Below are positions 35,482 to 44,418 of a stretch of 64,000 nt of DNA, one piece after another (within the stretch, counting starts at the first letter, position 1; the number at the start of each line of letters is the position of its first letter). A program made the position numbers and the translations under genes. The notes below the pieces were generated by a model. That model was not told the DNA's origin. It searched no databases and saw nothing but the letters and a program-made list of their open reading frames with translations. Source of the stretch: JAFAMS01 sp049520515 (GTDB taxonomy: Bacteria > Vulcanimicrobiota > Vulcanimicrobiia > Vulcanimicrobiales > Vulcanimicrobiaceae); assembly GCA_049520515.1 (NCBI GenBank), contig JBEKPS010000007.1, forward strand, positions 159,266 through 223,265, read 5' to 3'.

Positions 35482-36210
35482 CTACTTGTGTGCTCCGTCG
35501 CCTTTGCCGGGCGCTTGTAAATAGGTTGGCAAAAGCACCATCTCCGGAACGTAAGCTCGTTCCGGTAGGCTTGCGAGAAACAAGCACGCGGATGCGACGT
35601 CATCCGGCAGTAGCATGTTTACGCGTTTTGCCGCATTCGGCGGATCAGCGCGGCGGTCGAGAAACGGCGTATCGATGACGCCCGGCAAGATTACCGAAAT
35701 CCGAACACCATTTTGATGTTCTTCATACGCACCGGAGCGCGCTAAACCGAAGAGGCCGGTCTTCGAGGCCTGGTACGCGCTGCCCGAGAGATTCGGCCAT
35801 GCTGCAGAATTGCTCGAGATGAATATCGCTGTGCCGTGTGTCTCGCGTAACGACGGAAGTGCCATTTGCAATGTTTGAAACGCCGCACTGAGGTTTACTT
35901 GAATGATTGCGTTCCAATCCTCAAGCGAAGTCTCCGCGAGTCGCCGCTTCGGCACGTTATTGCCCGCCGCGTAGACGAGCACGTCGATCGGATTCATTTT
36001 GAGGATAGCAGTCATTCCGCGCTCGATCGCAACAGAGTCCATGAGGTCGAACGTGTGCGCGTGAAATCGCTCGGTTTCCTCAAACGGCGTCCTCCGGCGC
36101 GCTATGGCGTGGACAATCGCTCCAGCGTCATGGAACTGCCGAACGGCCGCGAGTCCAACCCCGCTGCTCGCGCCGATAACGACAACAACGCGTCCTGACA
36201 ATGTGCTCAT
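35482..36210 (-). CDS. SDR-family oxidoreductase
   Basis: 242 residues. VVVIGASSGVGLAAV at the start binds NAD(P), VYAAGNN replaces the usual NNAG, the catalytic Ser is in ISSNSA and Tyr/Lys in YQASK. It is last in the gene train that begins at argF; the EamA gene overlaps it by 4 bases. Substrate unknown. Confidence 0.9.
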   Translation of the reverse strand: MSTLSGRVVVVIGASSGVGLAAVRQFHDAGAIVHAIARRRTPFEETERFHAHTFDLMDSVAIERGMTAILKMNPIDVLVYAAGNNVPKRRLAETSLEDWNAIIQVNLSAAFQTLQMALPSLRETHGTAIFISSNSAAWPNLSGSAYQASKTGLFGLARSGAYEEHQNGVRISVILPGVIDTPFLDRRADPPNAAKRVNMLLPDDVASACLFLASLPERAYVPEMVLLPTYLQAPGKGDGAHK

Positions 36211-37157
36211 GCTAAGCTCTGCCCTCCAACATTATCGCTATCCCTCGATACCCTGGCTTCGCCGGGCACAGGCTTCGCTCGGGATGACGTAGGGGCACGA
36301 TTCTCGCTTGATGGCAAATTCACGACCAGCAGTGCGAGCAGCATACAAATAATTCCAATCCACTGAAGAGGCTCAGGGCGTTCTCCGACGAGCAAATAGG
36401 CGGTGATGATCGCGATGACGGGTATCGCAAGTGCGCTCATGCCGGCGGTGACCGCGGGCAGACGCTTGACCACCCAGAACCACAAGAGCCACGAACCTAT
36501 CGCCGTCACGGTGACGTTGAAAATGAACACAAACGTCAAGAGCGGATTCCACAGCATTGGCGGCTCGTGCGCAAAGAGAGCAGCCACACCCAGCGGGATA
36601 ATGGCGACGAGATTCTGCCACGTAATCATCAGCATTGGATCGACGTTGTAGCGCTGGAGCGTCCATTTCCAAACGACAGTCCCAAGTGCCCAACAGAGTC
36701 CGCCTGCAGTCGCGAAGACGGCTCCGACCTCAGAAACACGTGAGCCGTGACCTGCGATGACGATCGCAAGACCCAGCGCCCCAAGTCCGACGGAGATCCA
36801 TTGGCGCGCCTTGATGTCTTCGTGCAGGATCATGCGCGCGAAGAGCACCGTCCAGAACGGCATCGTGTAGGCGAAGATCGTCGCTTTCGTAGCACCGCTG
36901 TCGGCGACCGCGATAACAGAGAAGCCGTTCATGCCGACGCCTTGCAGCAAACCGATGAGCAGGAGTGGGACAAGTGGCACGGGATTGAGCGAGCGTCGCA
37001 GCGCGAGCATGAGCACAACGAGCAGAGCGGCTGCAAGCGCCGTGCGCAGCGCGATGAATTCGAGTGGTCCGGTATACGGAAGAACGATCCGCCAGAGCGA
37101 CCAGTTCAAACCCCAGGCGAACCAGAGCGCGAAGAGTCCGGCGAGCGCTCCCTTCAA
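36207..37157 (-). CDS. EamA/DMT-family transporter
   Basis: 316 residues with ten predicted membrane segments in two EamA halves (LFALWFAWGLNWSLWRIVLP and VSEVGAVFATAGGLCWALGTVVWKW). The ending SSRAKPVPGEARVSRDSDN is encoded by an interspersed repeat and extends past the last membrane helix, an unusual tail. It follows the nitrile hydratase alpha gene with a 4-base overlap, so the transporter could move a nitrile, amide or amino-acid-like substrate; that is inference. Confidence 0.88.
   Translation of the reverse strand: MKGALAGLFALWFAWGLNWSLWRIVLPYTGPLEFIALRTALAAALLVVLMLALRRSLNPVPLVPLLLIGLLQGVGMNGFSVIAVADSGATKATIFAYTMPFWTVLFARMILHEDIKARQWISVGLGALGLAIVIAGHGSRVSEVGAVFATAGGLCWALGTVVWKWTLQRYNVDPMLMITWQNLVAIIPLGVAALFAHEPPMLWNPLLTFVFIFNVTVTAIGSWLLWFWVVKRLPAVTAGMSALAIPVIAIITAYLLVGERPEPLQWIGIICMLLALLVVNLPSSENRAPTSSRAKPVPGEARVSRDSDNVGGQSLA
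36267..36288. repeat. Interspersed repeat copy B
   Basis: The 22 bases CACAGGCTTCGCTCGGGATGAC are identical to 6943-6964. This copy lies in the 3' coding end of the EamA transporter and encodes part of its hydrophilic tail. Two exact copies 29 kb apart indicate a mobile or expanding short element. Confidence 0.6.
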
Positions 37158-37777
37158 ACTGCGGTCGGTTCGTTCGCTTGAGCCACGCCGATCATCGAAT
37201 CGCGCGTGATGAGCTCGGCAAGCTTCTCTTCGCTCCAGCCTTCGGTTCCGGACGGACGTATCGGCAGCACGAGATAGCGCATGTCGGCGGTGCTGTCATG
37301 GACGCGCACCGCGACCTTATCGTCGACATCGAGGCCGAACTCGTGCAGCACTTTGCGCGGTTCACGCGCCGTGCGCGAACGATAGGATTTGCTCTTGTAC
37401 CACGCCGGCGGAATGCCGAGCAGCATCTTCGGATAGCACGAACACAGCGTGCACACGATTACGTTGTGCGCTTGCGGAGTGTTCTCGACGACGACCAGCT
37501 TAAGCGAACCGACATCGATACCGAGCTCCGCACACGCCTTGCTGCCGTCGGCAAGCAGACGTTTCTTGAATTCCGGATCGACCCACGCGCGCGCAACGAC
37601 CTTCGCACCGAGATTCGGGCCACGCGCATCCATGGCGTCGATCGCTGCCCGGATCTTTTCAGGCGGGAGCACTTTTTTCTCGGCGAGCAGCTCGATGACG
37701 GCAGCCGTCAGTTTTTCGTGATACGTGCTCGGAAGATGATGCTCGGGATGGTGTGGATGGTCGTGATCGTCGCTCAT
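37154..37777 (-). CDS. Nitrile hydratase alpha subunit, cobalt type (or thiocyanate hydrolase gamma)
   Basis: 207 residues. The metal claw is CTLCSC in IVCTLCSCYPKMLLGIPPAW (near 107); Thr rather than Ser between the first cysteines marks cobalt enzymes, and two of the cysteines are oxidised in the mature form. YRSRTAREPRKVLHEFG and MRYLVLPIRPSGTEG are further family marks, ending LITRDSMIGVA. It hydrates nitriles to amides. The partner subunit is split into two genes just upstream, a state also seen in thiocyanate hydrolase and toyocamycin nitrile hydratase. A His-rich N-terminus (HDHPHHPEHH) may help metal loading. Confidence 0.92.
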   Translation of the reverse strand: MSDDHDHPHHPEHHLPSTYHEKLTAAVIELLAEKKVLPPEKIRAAIDAMDARGPNLGAKVVARAWVDPEFKKRLLADGSKACAELGIDVGSLKLVVVENTPQAHNVIVCTLCSCYPKMLLGIPPAWYKSKSYRSRTAREPRKVLHEFGLDVDDKVAVRVHDSTADMRYLVLPIRPSGTEGWSEEKLAELITRDSMIGVAQANEPTAV

Positions 37778-38055
37778 TGCTCAGGCTCCAACCAGTGTTC
37801 GTAGATTTCGATGTCGATCGTATCGCTGGAACGTTCGGCGCGTCCCCATACTTCCGTCTGCATGAAGCGCACGCGATACAACACTTTCGGATCGTCCGGA
37901 CGGTTATATGCGAGCCGTTCCGGATTGTTGAACGTCCCGCAGATGCGCTCGATCTCGCCGCGCTTCCCACGGACGTAATAGGGCGTGCGGACATGTCCGG
38001 GTGGAAACCATTCGCGGACGCGGACCCGATCGCCGGGCGCAAAGCGCGCGCTCAC
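37774..38055 (-). CDS. Nitrile hydratase beta subunit, C-terminal half as separate gene
   Basis: 93 residues. FAPGDRVRVREWFPPGHVRT and YYVRGKRGEIERICGTF, then LYRVRFMQTEVWG, match the SH3-like barrel at the C-terminus of nitrile hydratase beta. The helical N-terminal half is absent here and is encoded by the gene directly upstream. 4-base overlaps join it to both neighbours, which supports equal synthesis of the three chains. Confidence 0.88.
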   Translation of the reverse strand: MSARFAPGDRVRVREWFPPGHVRTPYYVRGKRGEIERICGTFNNPERLAYNRPDDPKVLYRVRFMQTEVWGRAERSSDTIDIEIYEHWLEPEQ

Positions 38056-38372
38056 TCGGCTTCCCGCTTCTCGATCTCGGCGATCTTGCCGGAGAGCTCG
38101 TTAACGGAGATAACGCCTTTTTCGAGCAGCACTTCGGTGATTGCCGAGATCCAGCGTTCGTAGTACGTCATCGAATCGAAGGCGTCCGCACCGATGCCTT
38201 CGATCGCGCGCCGCAGCTCGTCAGTCCGTACGAGCGGCGGATCGAGCGTACCGAGCGCACGCATTAGGGCGTCGACACGCTGCTCCCAAAAATCGTTCTG
38301 ATGTTCCGAGCGATCGATCTCGCCGCCCGGGAGTCCACCCAGATCATGCATTCCGCGCGGGTGCGAATCCAT
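38052..38372 (-). CDS. Nitrile hydratase beta subunit, N-terminal half as separate gene
   Basis: 106 residues. MHDLGGLPG near the start (residue 8) is the beta-subunit N-terminal signature, followed by FWEQRVDALMRALG and YYERWISAITEVLLEKGVIS, the helical domain that wraps the alpha subunit. It ends where a normal beta chain would cross to its barrel domain. It may alternatively be a cobalt-chaperone-like accessory, which shares this fold. It starts 9 bases after the argD stop. Confidence 0.85.
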   Translation of the reverse strand: MDSHPRGMHDLGGLPGGEIDRSEHQNDFWEQRVDALMRALGTLDPPLVRTDELRRAIEGIGADAFDSMTYYERWISAITEVLLEKGVISVNELSGKIAEIEKREAE

Positions 38373-38381
38373 ACCGAGGTG

Positions 38382-39602
38382 TTAGCGACCCCGCGAGGCC
38401 GCGATTGCGCGGCGCAAACGGCGCACGGCTTCGTGCAACTCTTCTTCGTTAATGATGAGCGGTGGGACGAAGCGCAACGTGTTATTACCCGCCGCGTTAA
38501 GGAGCAGATGTTCGGCGAGTCCGGCCTCGACGATGTCTTTTGCCGAGAACGGATCCATCACCGGAAGGCCAAGCATGAGTCCGAGACCACGGGGATCGCC
38601 AAAGCGTTCGCGGTCCGCATTTGCGATCAGATGTAGCTCTTGGAGGAGAACGTGACTCATGTTGGCGACGTGTACGTTGAGATTCATACGGTCGCGCAAG
38701 TTCAAGTGTGCGAGCGCCGCCGCGCAGGGAACCGGCGAGCCACCGAACGTCGTGCCGTGATCGCCCGGATGCAGTGCTTCAGCGGCCGCCTCGGTGCAGA
38801 GTAACGCACCGATCGGCAAACCGTTTGCCAGCGCTTTGGCCAGCGTGATGGCGTCGGGACGCACGTTGTAGTATTCGAACGCGAAGAGCGTTCCGGTGCG
38901 TCCCATCCCGGTCTGAATTTCATCGAAGATCAAAAGCGCGCCGTGTTTGGCGGTAATCGCGCGGGCCGCTTCAAGAAACTCGTTGGTCGCCGGGAAGATG
39001 CCGCTTTCGCCCTGCACCGGCTCGATGATCAGCGCAGCCGTCTTTGAATCGACGGCTTTCTCAAGCGCCTCAACATCGTTGAACGGCGTGAACTTGAAAT
39101 CGCCTGGCAACGGGCCGAAGCCCTCTTGATACTTGGCACTGTCGGTTGCGGCAAGTGCGCCCAGGGTGCGGCCGTGGAACGAATTCGTGCAGGCCACGAT
39201 GACGTTGCGATCCGGTTGCCCGAGCCGGAATGCGCGCTTGCGCGCGAGCTTTATCGCGGCTTCATTCGCTTCGGTTCCTGAATTGCAGAAGAAGACGCGA
39301 TCGAATCCGGAGATTTCAGCGAGTTTATTAGCGAGCTCGCCCGCCGGCTCGTGATGATAGAGATTACTGCAATGCACGAGCGTCGCGGCTTGCGCTGCGA
39401 TAGCACCCACGATGGCTGGATGTGAATGGCCAAGCGCGCAGACCGCGATCCCCGCGACAAGATCGAGATAACGTTCACCGCTCTGATCGACCAGCCACAC
39501 GCCCTCACCGCGCACGAAATTGATTGGTGCGCGGTTGTAGTTCTTCATCAGATGCGGGTGCTCGATCACGGGGAGCGAGCTGCCGCCGGGATGCGCGATC
39601 AT
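38382..39602 (-). CDS. argD: Acetylornithine aminotransferase ArgD
   Basis: 406 residues. Fold-type I PLP enzyme: FCNSGTEANEAAIKLAR, SFHGRT, the PLP Asp in LLIFDEIQTGMGRTG, and the Schiff-base Lys in ITLAKALANGLPIGA. It carries out the reversible amination of N-acetylglutamate semialdehyde. A 4-base overlap joins it to argJ. ArgD-like enzymes often accept succinyl-DAP or ornithine, but the operon fixes the arginine role. Confidence 0.93.
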   Translation of the reverse strand: MIAHPGGSSLPVIEHPHLMKNYNRAPINFVRGEGVWLVDQSGERYLDLVAGIAVCALGHSHPAIVGAIAAQAATLVHCSNLYHHEPAGELANKLAEISGFDRVFFCNSGTEANEAAIKLARKRAFRLGQPDRNVIVACTNSFHGRTLGALAATDSAKYQEGFGPLPGDFKFTPFNDVEALEKAVDSKTAALIIEPVQGESGIFPATNEFLEAARAITAKHGALLIFDEIQTGMGRTGTLFAFEYYNVRPDAITLAKALANGLPIGALLCTEAAAEALHPGDHGTTFGGSPVPCAAALAHLNLRDRMNLNVHVANMSHVLLQELHLIANADRERFGDPRGLGLMLGLPVMDPFSAKDIVEAGLAEHLLLNAAGNNTLRFVPPLIINEEELHEAVRRLRRAIAASRGR

Positions 39603-40828
39603 GTGCGGTAGTGCGCGTTGATGCGCACGTATTCGAGCGTCAAGTCGCAGCCGTATCCGGTTGCTTCGGCGTCGCCCATCCCGAGATCGAGTCCAACCTT
39701 GATCGACTTGTGCTCGAGCAAGGCATGGGCTTCCGCTTCGCTTAGGACTTCAATCGCACCGCGATCGACCCAAAGCGAGCCGCCGAGGGTGATCGACCAT
39801 GCGTCCTCGCGCATACCGGTGCCGACGCTTCCCGCGGCAGCAATGATGCGTCCCCAATTCGGATCTTCACCAAAGAACGCGGTTTTGACGAGGCTCGAAT
39901 TGATGATAGCGCGCGCGATCTGTCGCGCTTGCGTTGTGTTTTTCGCGCCGGTAACGTGCACGGTCAGCGTCTTGCTGGCGCCTTCGCCGTCTTTGACCAT
40001 GTCGAGCGCAAGCTCGCGGCACACGGTGTGCAGCGCCGCGCGCAATCCCGGACTCGCTTCTTCGGTCCCGGGTTTTGCGAGCGCATACAGGCAGTCGTTC
40101 GTCGACATGTCACCGTCGACGGAAATCATGTTGAACGTATCGTCGACGGCTTCAGCCAAGGCCGCTTGCAAGGATGCGCGCGTGCAGCTCGCATCCGTCG
40201 CAATGAACGCAAGCATCGTCGCCATGTTGGGGGCGATCATGCCGGCCCCTTTTGCGATCCCGCCAACCACACAGCGCGTTTGGCTGCCATTATCATAATA
40301 CGCGCAGGCTTCCAGCTTCGGTACGTGGTCAGTCGTCATGATTGCTTCGGCAGCCGAAAGCGCAGCTTCGCTTCCGGTGCGCAAGGCACGCACGGCTTTT
40401 TCGAGTCCCGGCCCCATCACGTCCATCGGCATTGGAACGCCGATGACGCCGGTCGAGGCCACGAGTACTTGTGACGTGCGAATGCCGAGCAGCGCTGCGG
40501 CGCGCGAAGCCGTCTCCCGCGCATCGGTGAGTCCGCGTTCGCCGGTGCACGCATTCGCGCATCCGGAATTGGCGACGATTGCACGGATGGCATCACCGTC
40601 GGTTGCAAGATGTTCGTTGGAAACGATCAACGGTGCGGCTTTGACGTCGTTGGTGGTGATCACCGACGCGCAAACGCGATCGCCGCCGAAATCGATCAGC
40701 GCAAGATCGGCTTTGCGCCGCTTGATGCCGGACATGACGCCGGCACAACGCACGTCGGGGACGGCGCCGAGGCCACCGCGCAGATCGACGAGCCGGAATG
40801 AATCAGACGACTGGGATGCGAGCGCCAA
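39599..40828 (-). CDS. argJ: Bifunctional ornithine acetyltransferase/N-acetylglutamate synthase ArgJ
   Basis: 409 residues. It self-cleaves at the Thr in KGAGMIAPNMATMLAF (near 200) to alpha and beta chains. GVIGVPMPMD and EDPNWGRI are other family marks. It moves the acetyl group from acetylornithine to glutamate, so the pathway runs as a cycle without argA. Whether it also uses acetyl-CoA cannot be told from sequence. It overlaps argC by 26 bases. Confidence 0.95.
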   Translation of the reverse strand: MALASQSSDSFRLVDLRGGLGAVPDVRCAGVMSGIKRRKADLALIDFGGDRVCASVITTNDVKAAPLIVSNEHLATDGDAIRAIVANSGCANACTGERGLTDARETASRAAALLGIRTSQVLVASTGVIGVPMPMDVMGPGLEKAVRALRTGSEAALSAAEAIMTTDHVPKLEACAYYDNGSQTRCVVGGIAKGAGMIAPNMATMLAFIATDASCTRASLQAALAEAVDDTFNMISVDGDMSTNDCLYALAKPGTEEASPGLRAALHTVCRELALDMVKDGEGASKTLTVHVTGAKNTTQARQIARAIINSSLVKTAFFGEDPNWGRIIAAAGSVGTGMREDAWSITLGGSLWVDRGAIEVLSEAEAHALLEHKSIKVGLDLGMGDAEATGYGCDLTLEYVRINAHYRT

Positions 40829-41783
40829 GTCCGGCCTCCTCAGGATATCCGCACATGATGTTCAAGTTCTGCACCGCTTGACCGGCGGCGCCTTTACCGA
40901 GGTTGTCGTTCCCTACGAGCACGTGGACGACGCCGCCGCGCACGCTAATCGCAATTTGTGTGTTGTTCGTCCCTGCGAGTGCCGGCAGATACGGTACGCG
41001 TGGGCCGTCCAAGACTTCGACGAACAAATTCGTCGCATACGTCCGTAGAAACGAGGCGCGGATCTCGTTCTCGTCGATCGGCTCCCGCATCACGGCGTAG
41101 GCGTCGACGAGCATCCCGCGCGTCATCGGGACGACATGGGGCGTGAAGACGAGCGGAACGCCGATACCAAGGGCACGCAGTTCCTGTTCGATTTCTCTGC
41201 CGTGGCGATGCGATGGGATTCCGTACGCGCGAACGTCGCCGTCGACTTCCGCATACATCGAGGTCAGTTTGGGCGAACGGCCTGCACCCGAGATGCCGCT
41301 CTTGGCATCGATGATGAGATTCGAGATGCGATGGGCAAACGGCGCGAGCGGGATCGTCGCGAGCAGCGAGCCGGTCGGATAGCAACCGGGATTTGCGACA
41401 AGCTGTGCGCGCGCAATTTGATCGCGGTAGCGTTCGGGAAGCCCGTAGACCGCATGCGGATTTGCAGCCGCCATGCGGAACGCGTCGGAAAGATCGATAA
41501 CGCGCGCACCAAGCTCGAGGAACTTCGGCGCCAGCTCGCGCGCTTTCTCGGATTCGCCCGCAAGCAGAACGATATCGCCTGCGCGGCACGCCGCCAGTGC
41601 GGCACCGCCGCCGTCGAACATGCGGTCGACGTACGGGAGCGAGCGAAACGTATCGCGTACCGCCGTACCCGCGCTGCTTGAACTCTCGAGCGTGATTAAA
41701 TCAACGTTCGGATGCTGGTCGAGATAATGGATAGCGTCGCCCGCTCCATAACCGGCGGCGCCGACGATGTGAACGCGTGTCAT
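40803..41783 (-). CDS. argC: N-acetyl-gamma-glutamyl-phosphate reductase ArgC
   Basis: 326 residues. VHIVGAAGYGAGDAIHYLD is the NADP-binding start, the catalytic Cys lies in NPGCYPTGSLL (near 132), and VFTPHVVPMTRGML is the active-site loop. It reduces N-acetylglutamyl phosphate to the semialdehyde. The usual GASGYTG is replaced by GAAGYGAG. It overlaps argH by 4 bases. Confidence 0.94.
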   Translation of the reverse strand: MTRVHIVGAAGYGAGDAIHYLDQHPNVDLITLESSSSAGTAVRDTFRSLPYVDRMFDGGGAALAACRAGDIVLLAGESEKARELAPKFLELGARVIDLSDAFRMAAANPHAVYGLPERYRDQIARAQLVANPGCYPTGSLLATIPLAPFAHRISNLIIDAKSGISGAGRSPKLTSMYAEVDGDVRAYGIPSHRHGREIEQELRALGIGVPLVFTPHVVPMTRGMLVDAYAVMREPIDENEIRASFLRTYATNLFVEVLDGPRVPYLPALAGTNNTQIAISVRGGVVHVLVGNDNLGKGAAGQAVQNLNIMCGYPEEAGLGARIPVV

Positions 41784-43204
41784 GCCTTTGTCGCTTCTAA
41801 CTCGCTGAGTTCGTTTCGGGTTGATGCAATCGCTTCCGCGACCATGCTCGGATGCGTGGAACCCGAGGTACGCTTGGCTGCGACGCAGCCATCTGCGTCA
41901 AGCGGCGCGGTAAGTCCCGCTATGCCGCTGGAGGCGCGCAGATGCTCGAGCTCGTCGCCGGACATCGTGTCACCCTTCGCTGCGGCGACGGTCTCGCCGA
42001 CGAAACGATGCGCAGCGCGCGCCGTCGTCCCTTGGGCGATCAGCGCGTCGGCGACGTCGGTCGCAACCGTGAATCCGCGCGCGGCTTCGGCCGTCATCTT
42101 GGCATGATTGAAGCTGAGATGCGTCAGCGTGATCTCGAATGCGTCGAGCGCTGCGAGTCCGCGCTCCGTCCCGTCGAGAATCGCGGATTTCGTTTCTTGC
42201 AGATCGCGATGATAGGAAAGCGCGATCCCCTTGACCGTCGCCAGCGCGCCCGTGAGCGTGCCGATCGCACGTCCTGCGGCAGCGCGCGTCAACTCGAAGG
42301 GATCCGGATTGCGTTTTTGCGGCATCAGACTCGAGCCGGTTGAGGCAGCGTCGTCGAGCTGCGCGTAGCCAAACGCCGGAGTCGACCAGATCACCAGCTC
42401 TTCGCTTGGACGCGACGCGGCGATCAGGGCACGTGTGACGGCGTCGAGCAAATCGAGCGCGACGTCACGATCACCGACCGAGTCGAGCGCGTTGCGTGTC
42501 GGAGCGTCGAACCCAAGCTCGAGTGCGGCGGCGGCGCGATCGAGCGGGAGCGAGCTGCCCGAAAGTGCGCCGGAGCCCAGCGGAGAGAATTCGGATGCGT
42601 CGTGTGCGACGCGTGCGAAGCGGCGTGCAGCGCGAGCGAAGCCTTCGCTTGCAGCGTGCAGCCAGAACGCAAGCAACACGGGCTGCGCCGGTTGCCAATG
42701 CGTCGTTCCGGCTAAGAGCGTACCGTCCCCGAGTGCGGTCGTGGCGAGATCGAGGAAGCGTCGCGCGATTGCCGTGCAGAGATGCAAGCCTTTTTCGGCT
42801 CGATCCCTTGTGTAAAGGACGAGCGTCGTCGCGACTTGATCGTTGCGTGAGCGTCCGGCGTGCAGCGCCTCGCCGGCAGCGTTTGGAACGATCTGCCGAA
42901 CGCGCGCGTCGATGGCGCCGTGGACGTCTTCGAATGAACCACTGCGCGCGAAAGCGATGAACTCGCCGCGTGCCATCTCGACCGCGACTTGATCCAGCGC
43001 AGCGTAGAGTTCATTGGCCGTTTCGCGATCGATCACGCCGCCTTGCATCTGCGCCGTTACGTGCGCATGCGAACAACGCACGTCGAACGGCGCGAGCACC
43101 AGATCGTCTTCGAGCGACGATCCAAACGCGAGCAGCCGAGGATCAGGCGGCAGCGCGAAGCGGCCGCCCCATTGTAAGTCGGCTGCGACGCCTAAGTCGT
43201 GCAC
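41780..43204 (-). CDS. argH: Argininosuccinate lyase ArgH
   Basis: 474 residues. The fumarase-superfamily signature GSSLMPQKRNPDPFE is near residue 290, and HAGRSRNDQVAT is near 114. It splits argininosuccinate to arginine and fumarate, the last step. The start overlaps the argG end by 13 bases. Confidence 0.95.
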   Translation of the reverse strand: MHDLGVAADLQWGGRFALPPDPRLLAFGSSLEDDLVLAPFDVRCSHAHVTAQMQGGVIDRETANELYAALDQVAVEMARGEFIAFARSGSFEDVHGAIDARVRQIVPNAAGEALHAGRSRNDQVATTLVLYTRDRAEKGLHLCTAIARRFLDLATTALGDGTLLAGTTHWQPAQPVLLAFWLHAASEGFARAARRFARVAHDASEFSPLGSGALSGSSLPLDRAAAALELGFDAPTRNALDSVGDRDVALDLLDAVTRALIAASRPSEELVIWSTPAFGYAQLDDAASTGSSLMPQKRNPDPFELTRAAAGRAIGTLTGALATVKGIALSYHRDLQETKSAILDGTERGLAALDAFEITLTHLSFNHAKMTAEAARGFTVATDVADALIAQGTTARAAHRFVGETVAAAKGDTMSGDELEHLRASSGIAGLTAPLDADGCVAAKRTSGSTHPSMVAEAIASTRNELSELEATKA

Positions 43205-44418
43205 GCGAGCGTCGCTTTCGCGACGGCTCCAGCACCGGCGGCAATCGGAAGACCAACGATCTCGATGAAGCCCGTGGCGGCATTGTGATTGAAGGTATCG
43301 CCGGCGCCGTAGGTGGCAAGGCCTTCATCGTACAGCGCAAAGGGCGACTTCGAACCGTTGACGACTGCCTGGCCGTGGAAGAGCGCGATGCGAACCGATC
43401 CCGTCATGCGTTGCGCGATCTGCGCGTTGAACGCATTGAGCGCGGTGCGGAGCGGCGAAGACCATTGTCCGTCGTAGATCATCTCGGCGTATTTTTGATC
43501 GACCGTGGCTTTGAAGCGCAGCTCGTCGCGCGTCAGCACCAGACGCTCGAGCGCTTTGTTTGCGGCGATCAGCGTGAGGCTGCCGGGGCACTCGTAGACC
43601 TCGCGTGATTTGAGACCGACGACGCGGTCCTCGATCACGTCCAGCCGTCCGACGCCGTGCAAGCCGGCGATCGCGTTCAGCTGTGCCATCATCTTCGCGC
43701 CGTGGGTTCCGTTGTACGACGGAAGGCCGTCGGTGAAGTCGATGATGATCTCGTCGGGCTCGTTCGGTTGTTGGGCGGCCGGTTTCGTCCAAGCATATGC
43801 TTTTTCGGGCGGCGCATTCCAGGGATTTTCGAGCACGCCGGCTTCGATCGAGCGTCCCCACAGGTTCGCGTCGACCGAGAACGGGTTGTCGAGCGTGTGC
43901 GGAATCGGCACGCCGTGCTTTTGCGCGTACGCAATTGCGTCCGGACGCGACATCGGCTCGTCACGCAGTGGTGCGATGCATTTCAAGTGTGGGGCACGCG
44001 CGCGAACGCCGACCTCGATGCGAACCTGATCGTTGCCTTTTCCGGTGCAGCCATGCGCGACGGCGTCAGCGTGATATTCTTCGGCCGTCTCAACGAGCAG
44101 ATCGGCAAGCAGAGGCCGCGAAAGCGAGGCCGAGAGCGGATAGACGCCCTCGTAAAGCGCGTTCGCGCGGAGTGCATGCTGGCAATAGTCGTTGATGAAA
44201 CGCTCGCGCACGTCAAGCAAAACGGCGTCTTTTGCGCCGAGCGCTAGCGCTTTACGGCGCACGCCTTCGAGCGCAGCTTCGGCGCCTTCGCCGGTGACAT
44301 GGTCACTCTCGCCGAGATTGGCAGTCATTGCGATCACTTCGTGACCGGCATCGATCAGTTTCTTGAGAAGGACGGAAGTGTCCAAACCGCCCGAGTAGGC
44401 GAGGACGACGCGGCTCAT
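43192..44418 (-). CDS. argG: Argininosuccinate synthase ArgG
   Basis: 408 residues. The ATP pyrophosphatase loop is in VVLAYSGGLDTSVLL, followed by AVAHGCTGKGNDQVRIE for citrulline/aspartate binding. It condenses citrulline and aspartate with ATP. The 4-base overlap with argR couples it to the regulator. Confidence 0.96.
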   Translation of the reverse strand: MSRVVLAYSGGLDTSVLLKKLIDAGHEVIAMTANLGESDHVTGEGAEAALEGVRRKALALGAKDAVLLDVRERFINDYCQHALRANALYEGVYPLSASLSRPLLADLLVETAEEYHADAVAHGCTGKGNDQVRIEVGVRARAPHLKCIAPLRDEPMSRPDAIAYAQKHGVPIPHTLDNPFSVDANLWGRSIEAGVLENPWNAPPEKAYAWTKPAAQQPNEPDEIIIDFTDGLPSYNGTHGAKMMAQLNAIAGLHGVGRLDVIEDRVVGLKSREVYECPGSLTLIAANKALERLVLTRDELRFKATVDQKYAEMIYDGQWSSPLRTALNAFNAQIAQRMTGSVRIALFHGQAVVNGSKSPFALYDEGLATYGAGDTFNHNAATGFIEIVGLPIAAGAGAVAKATLACTT

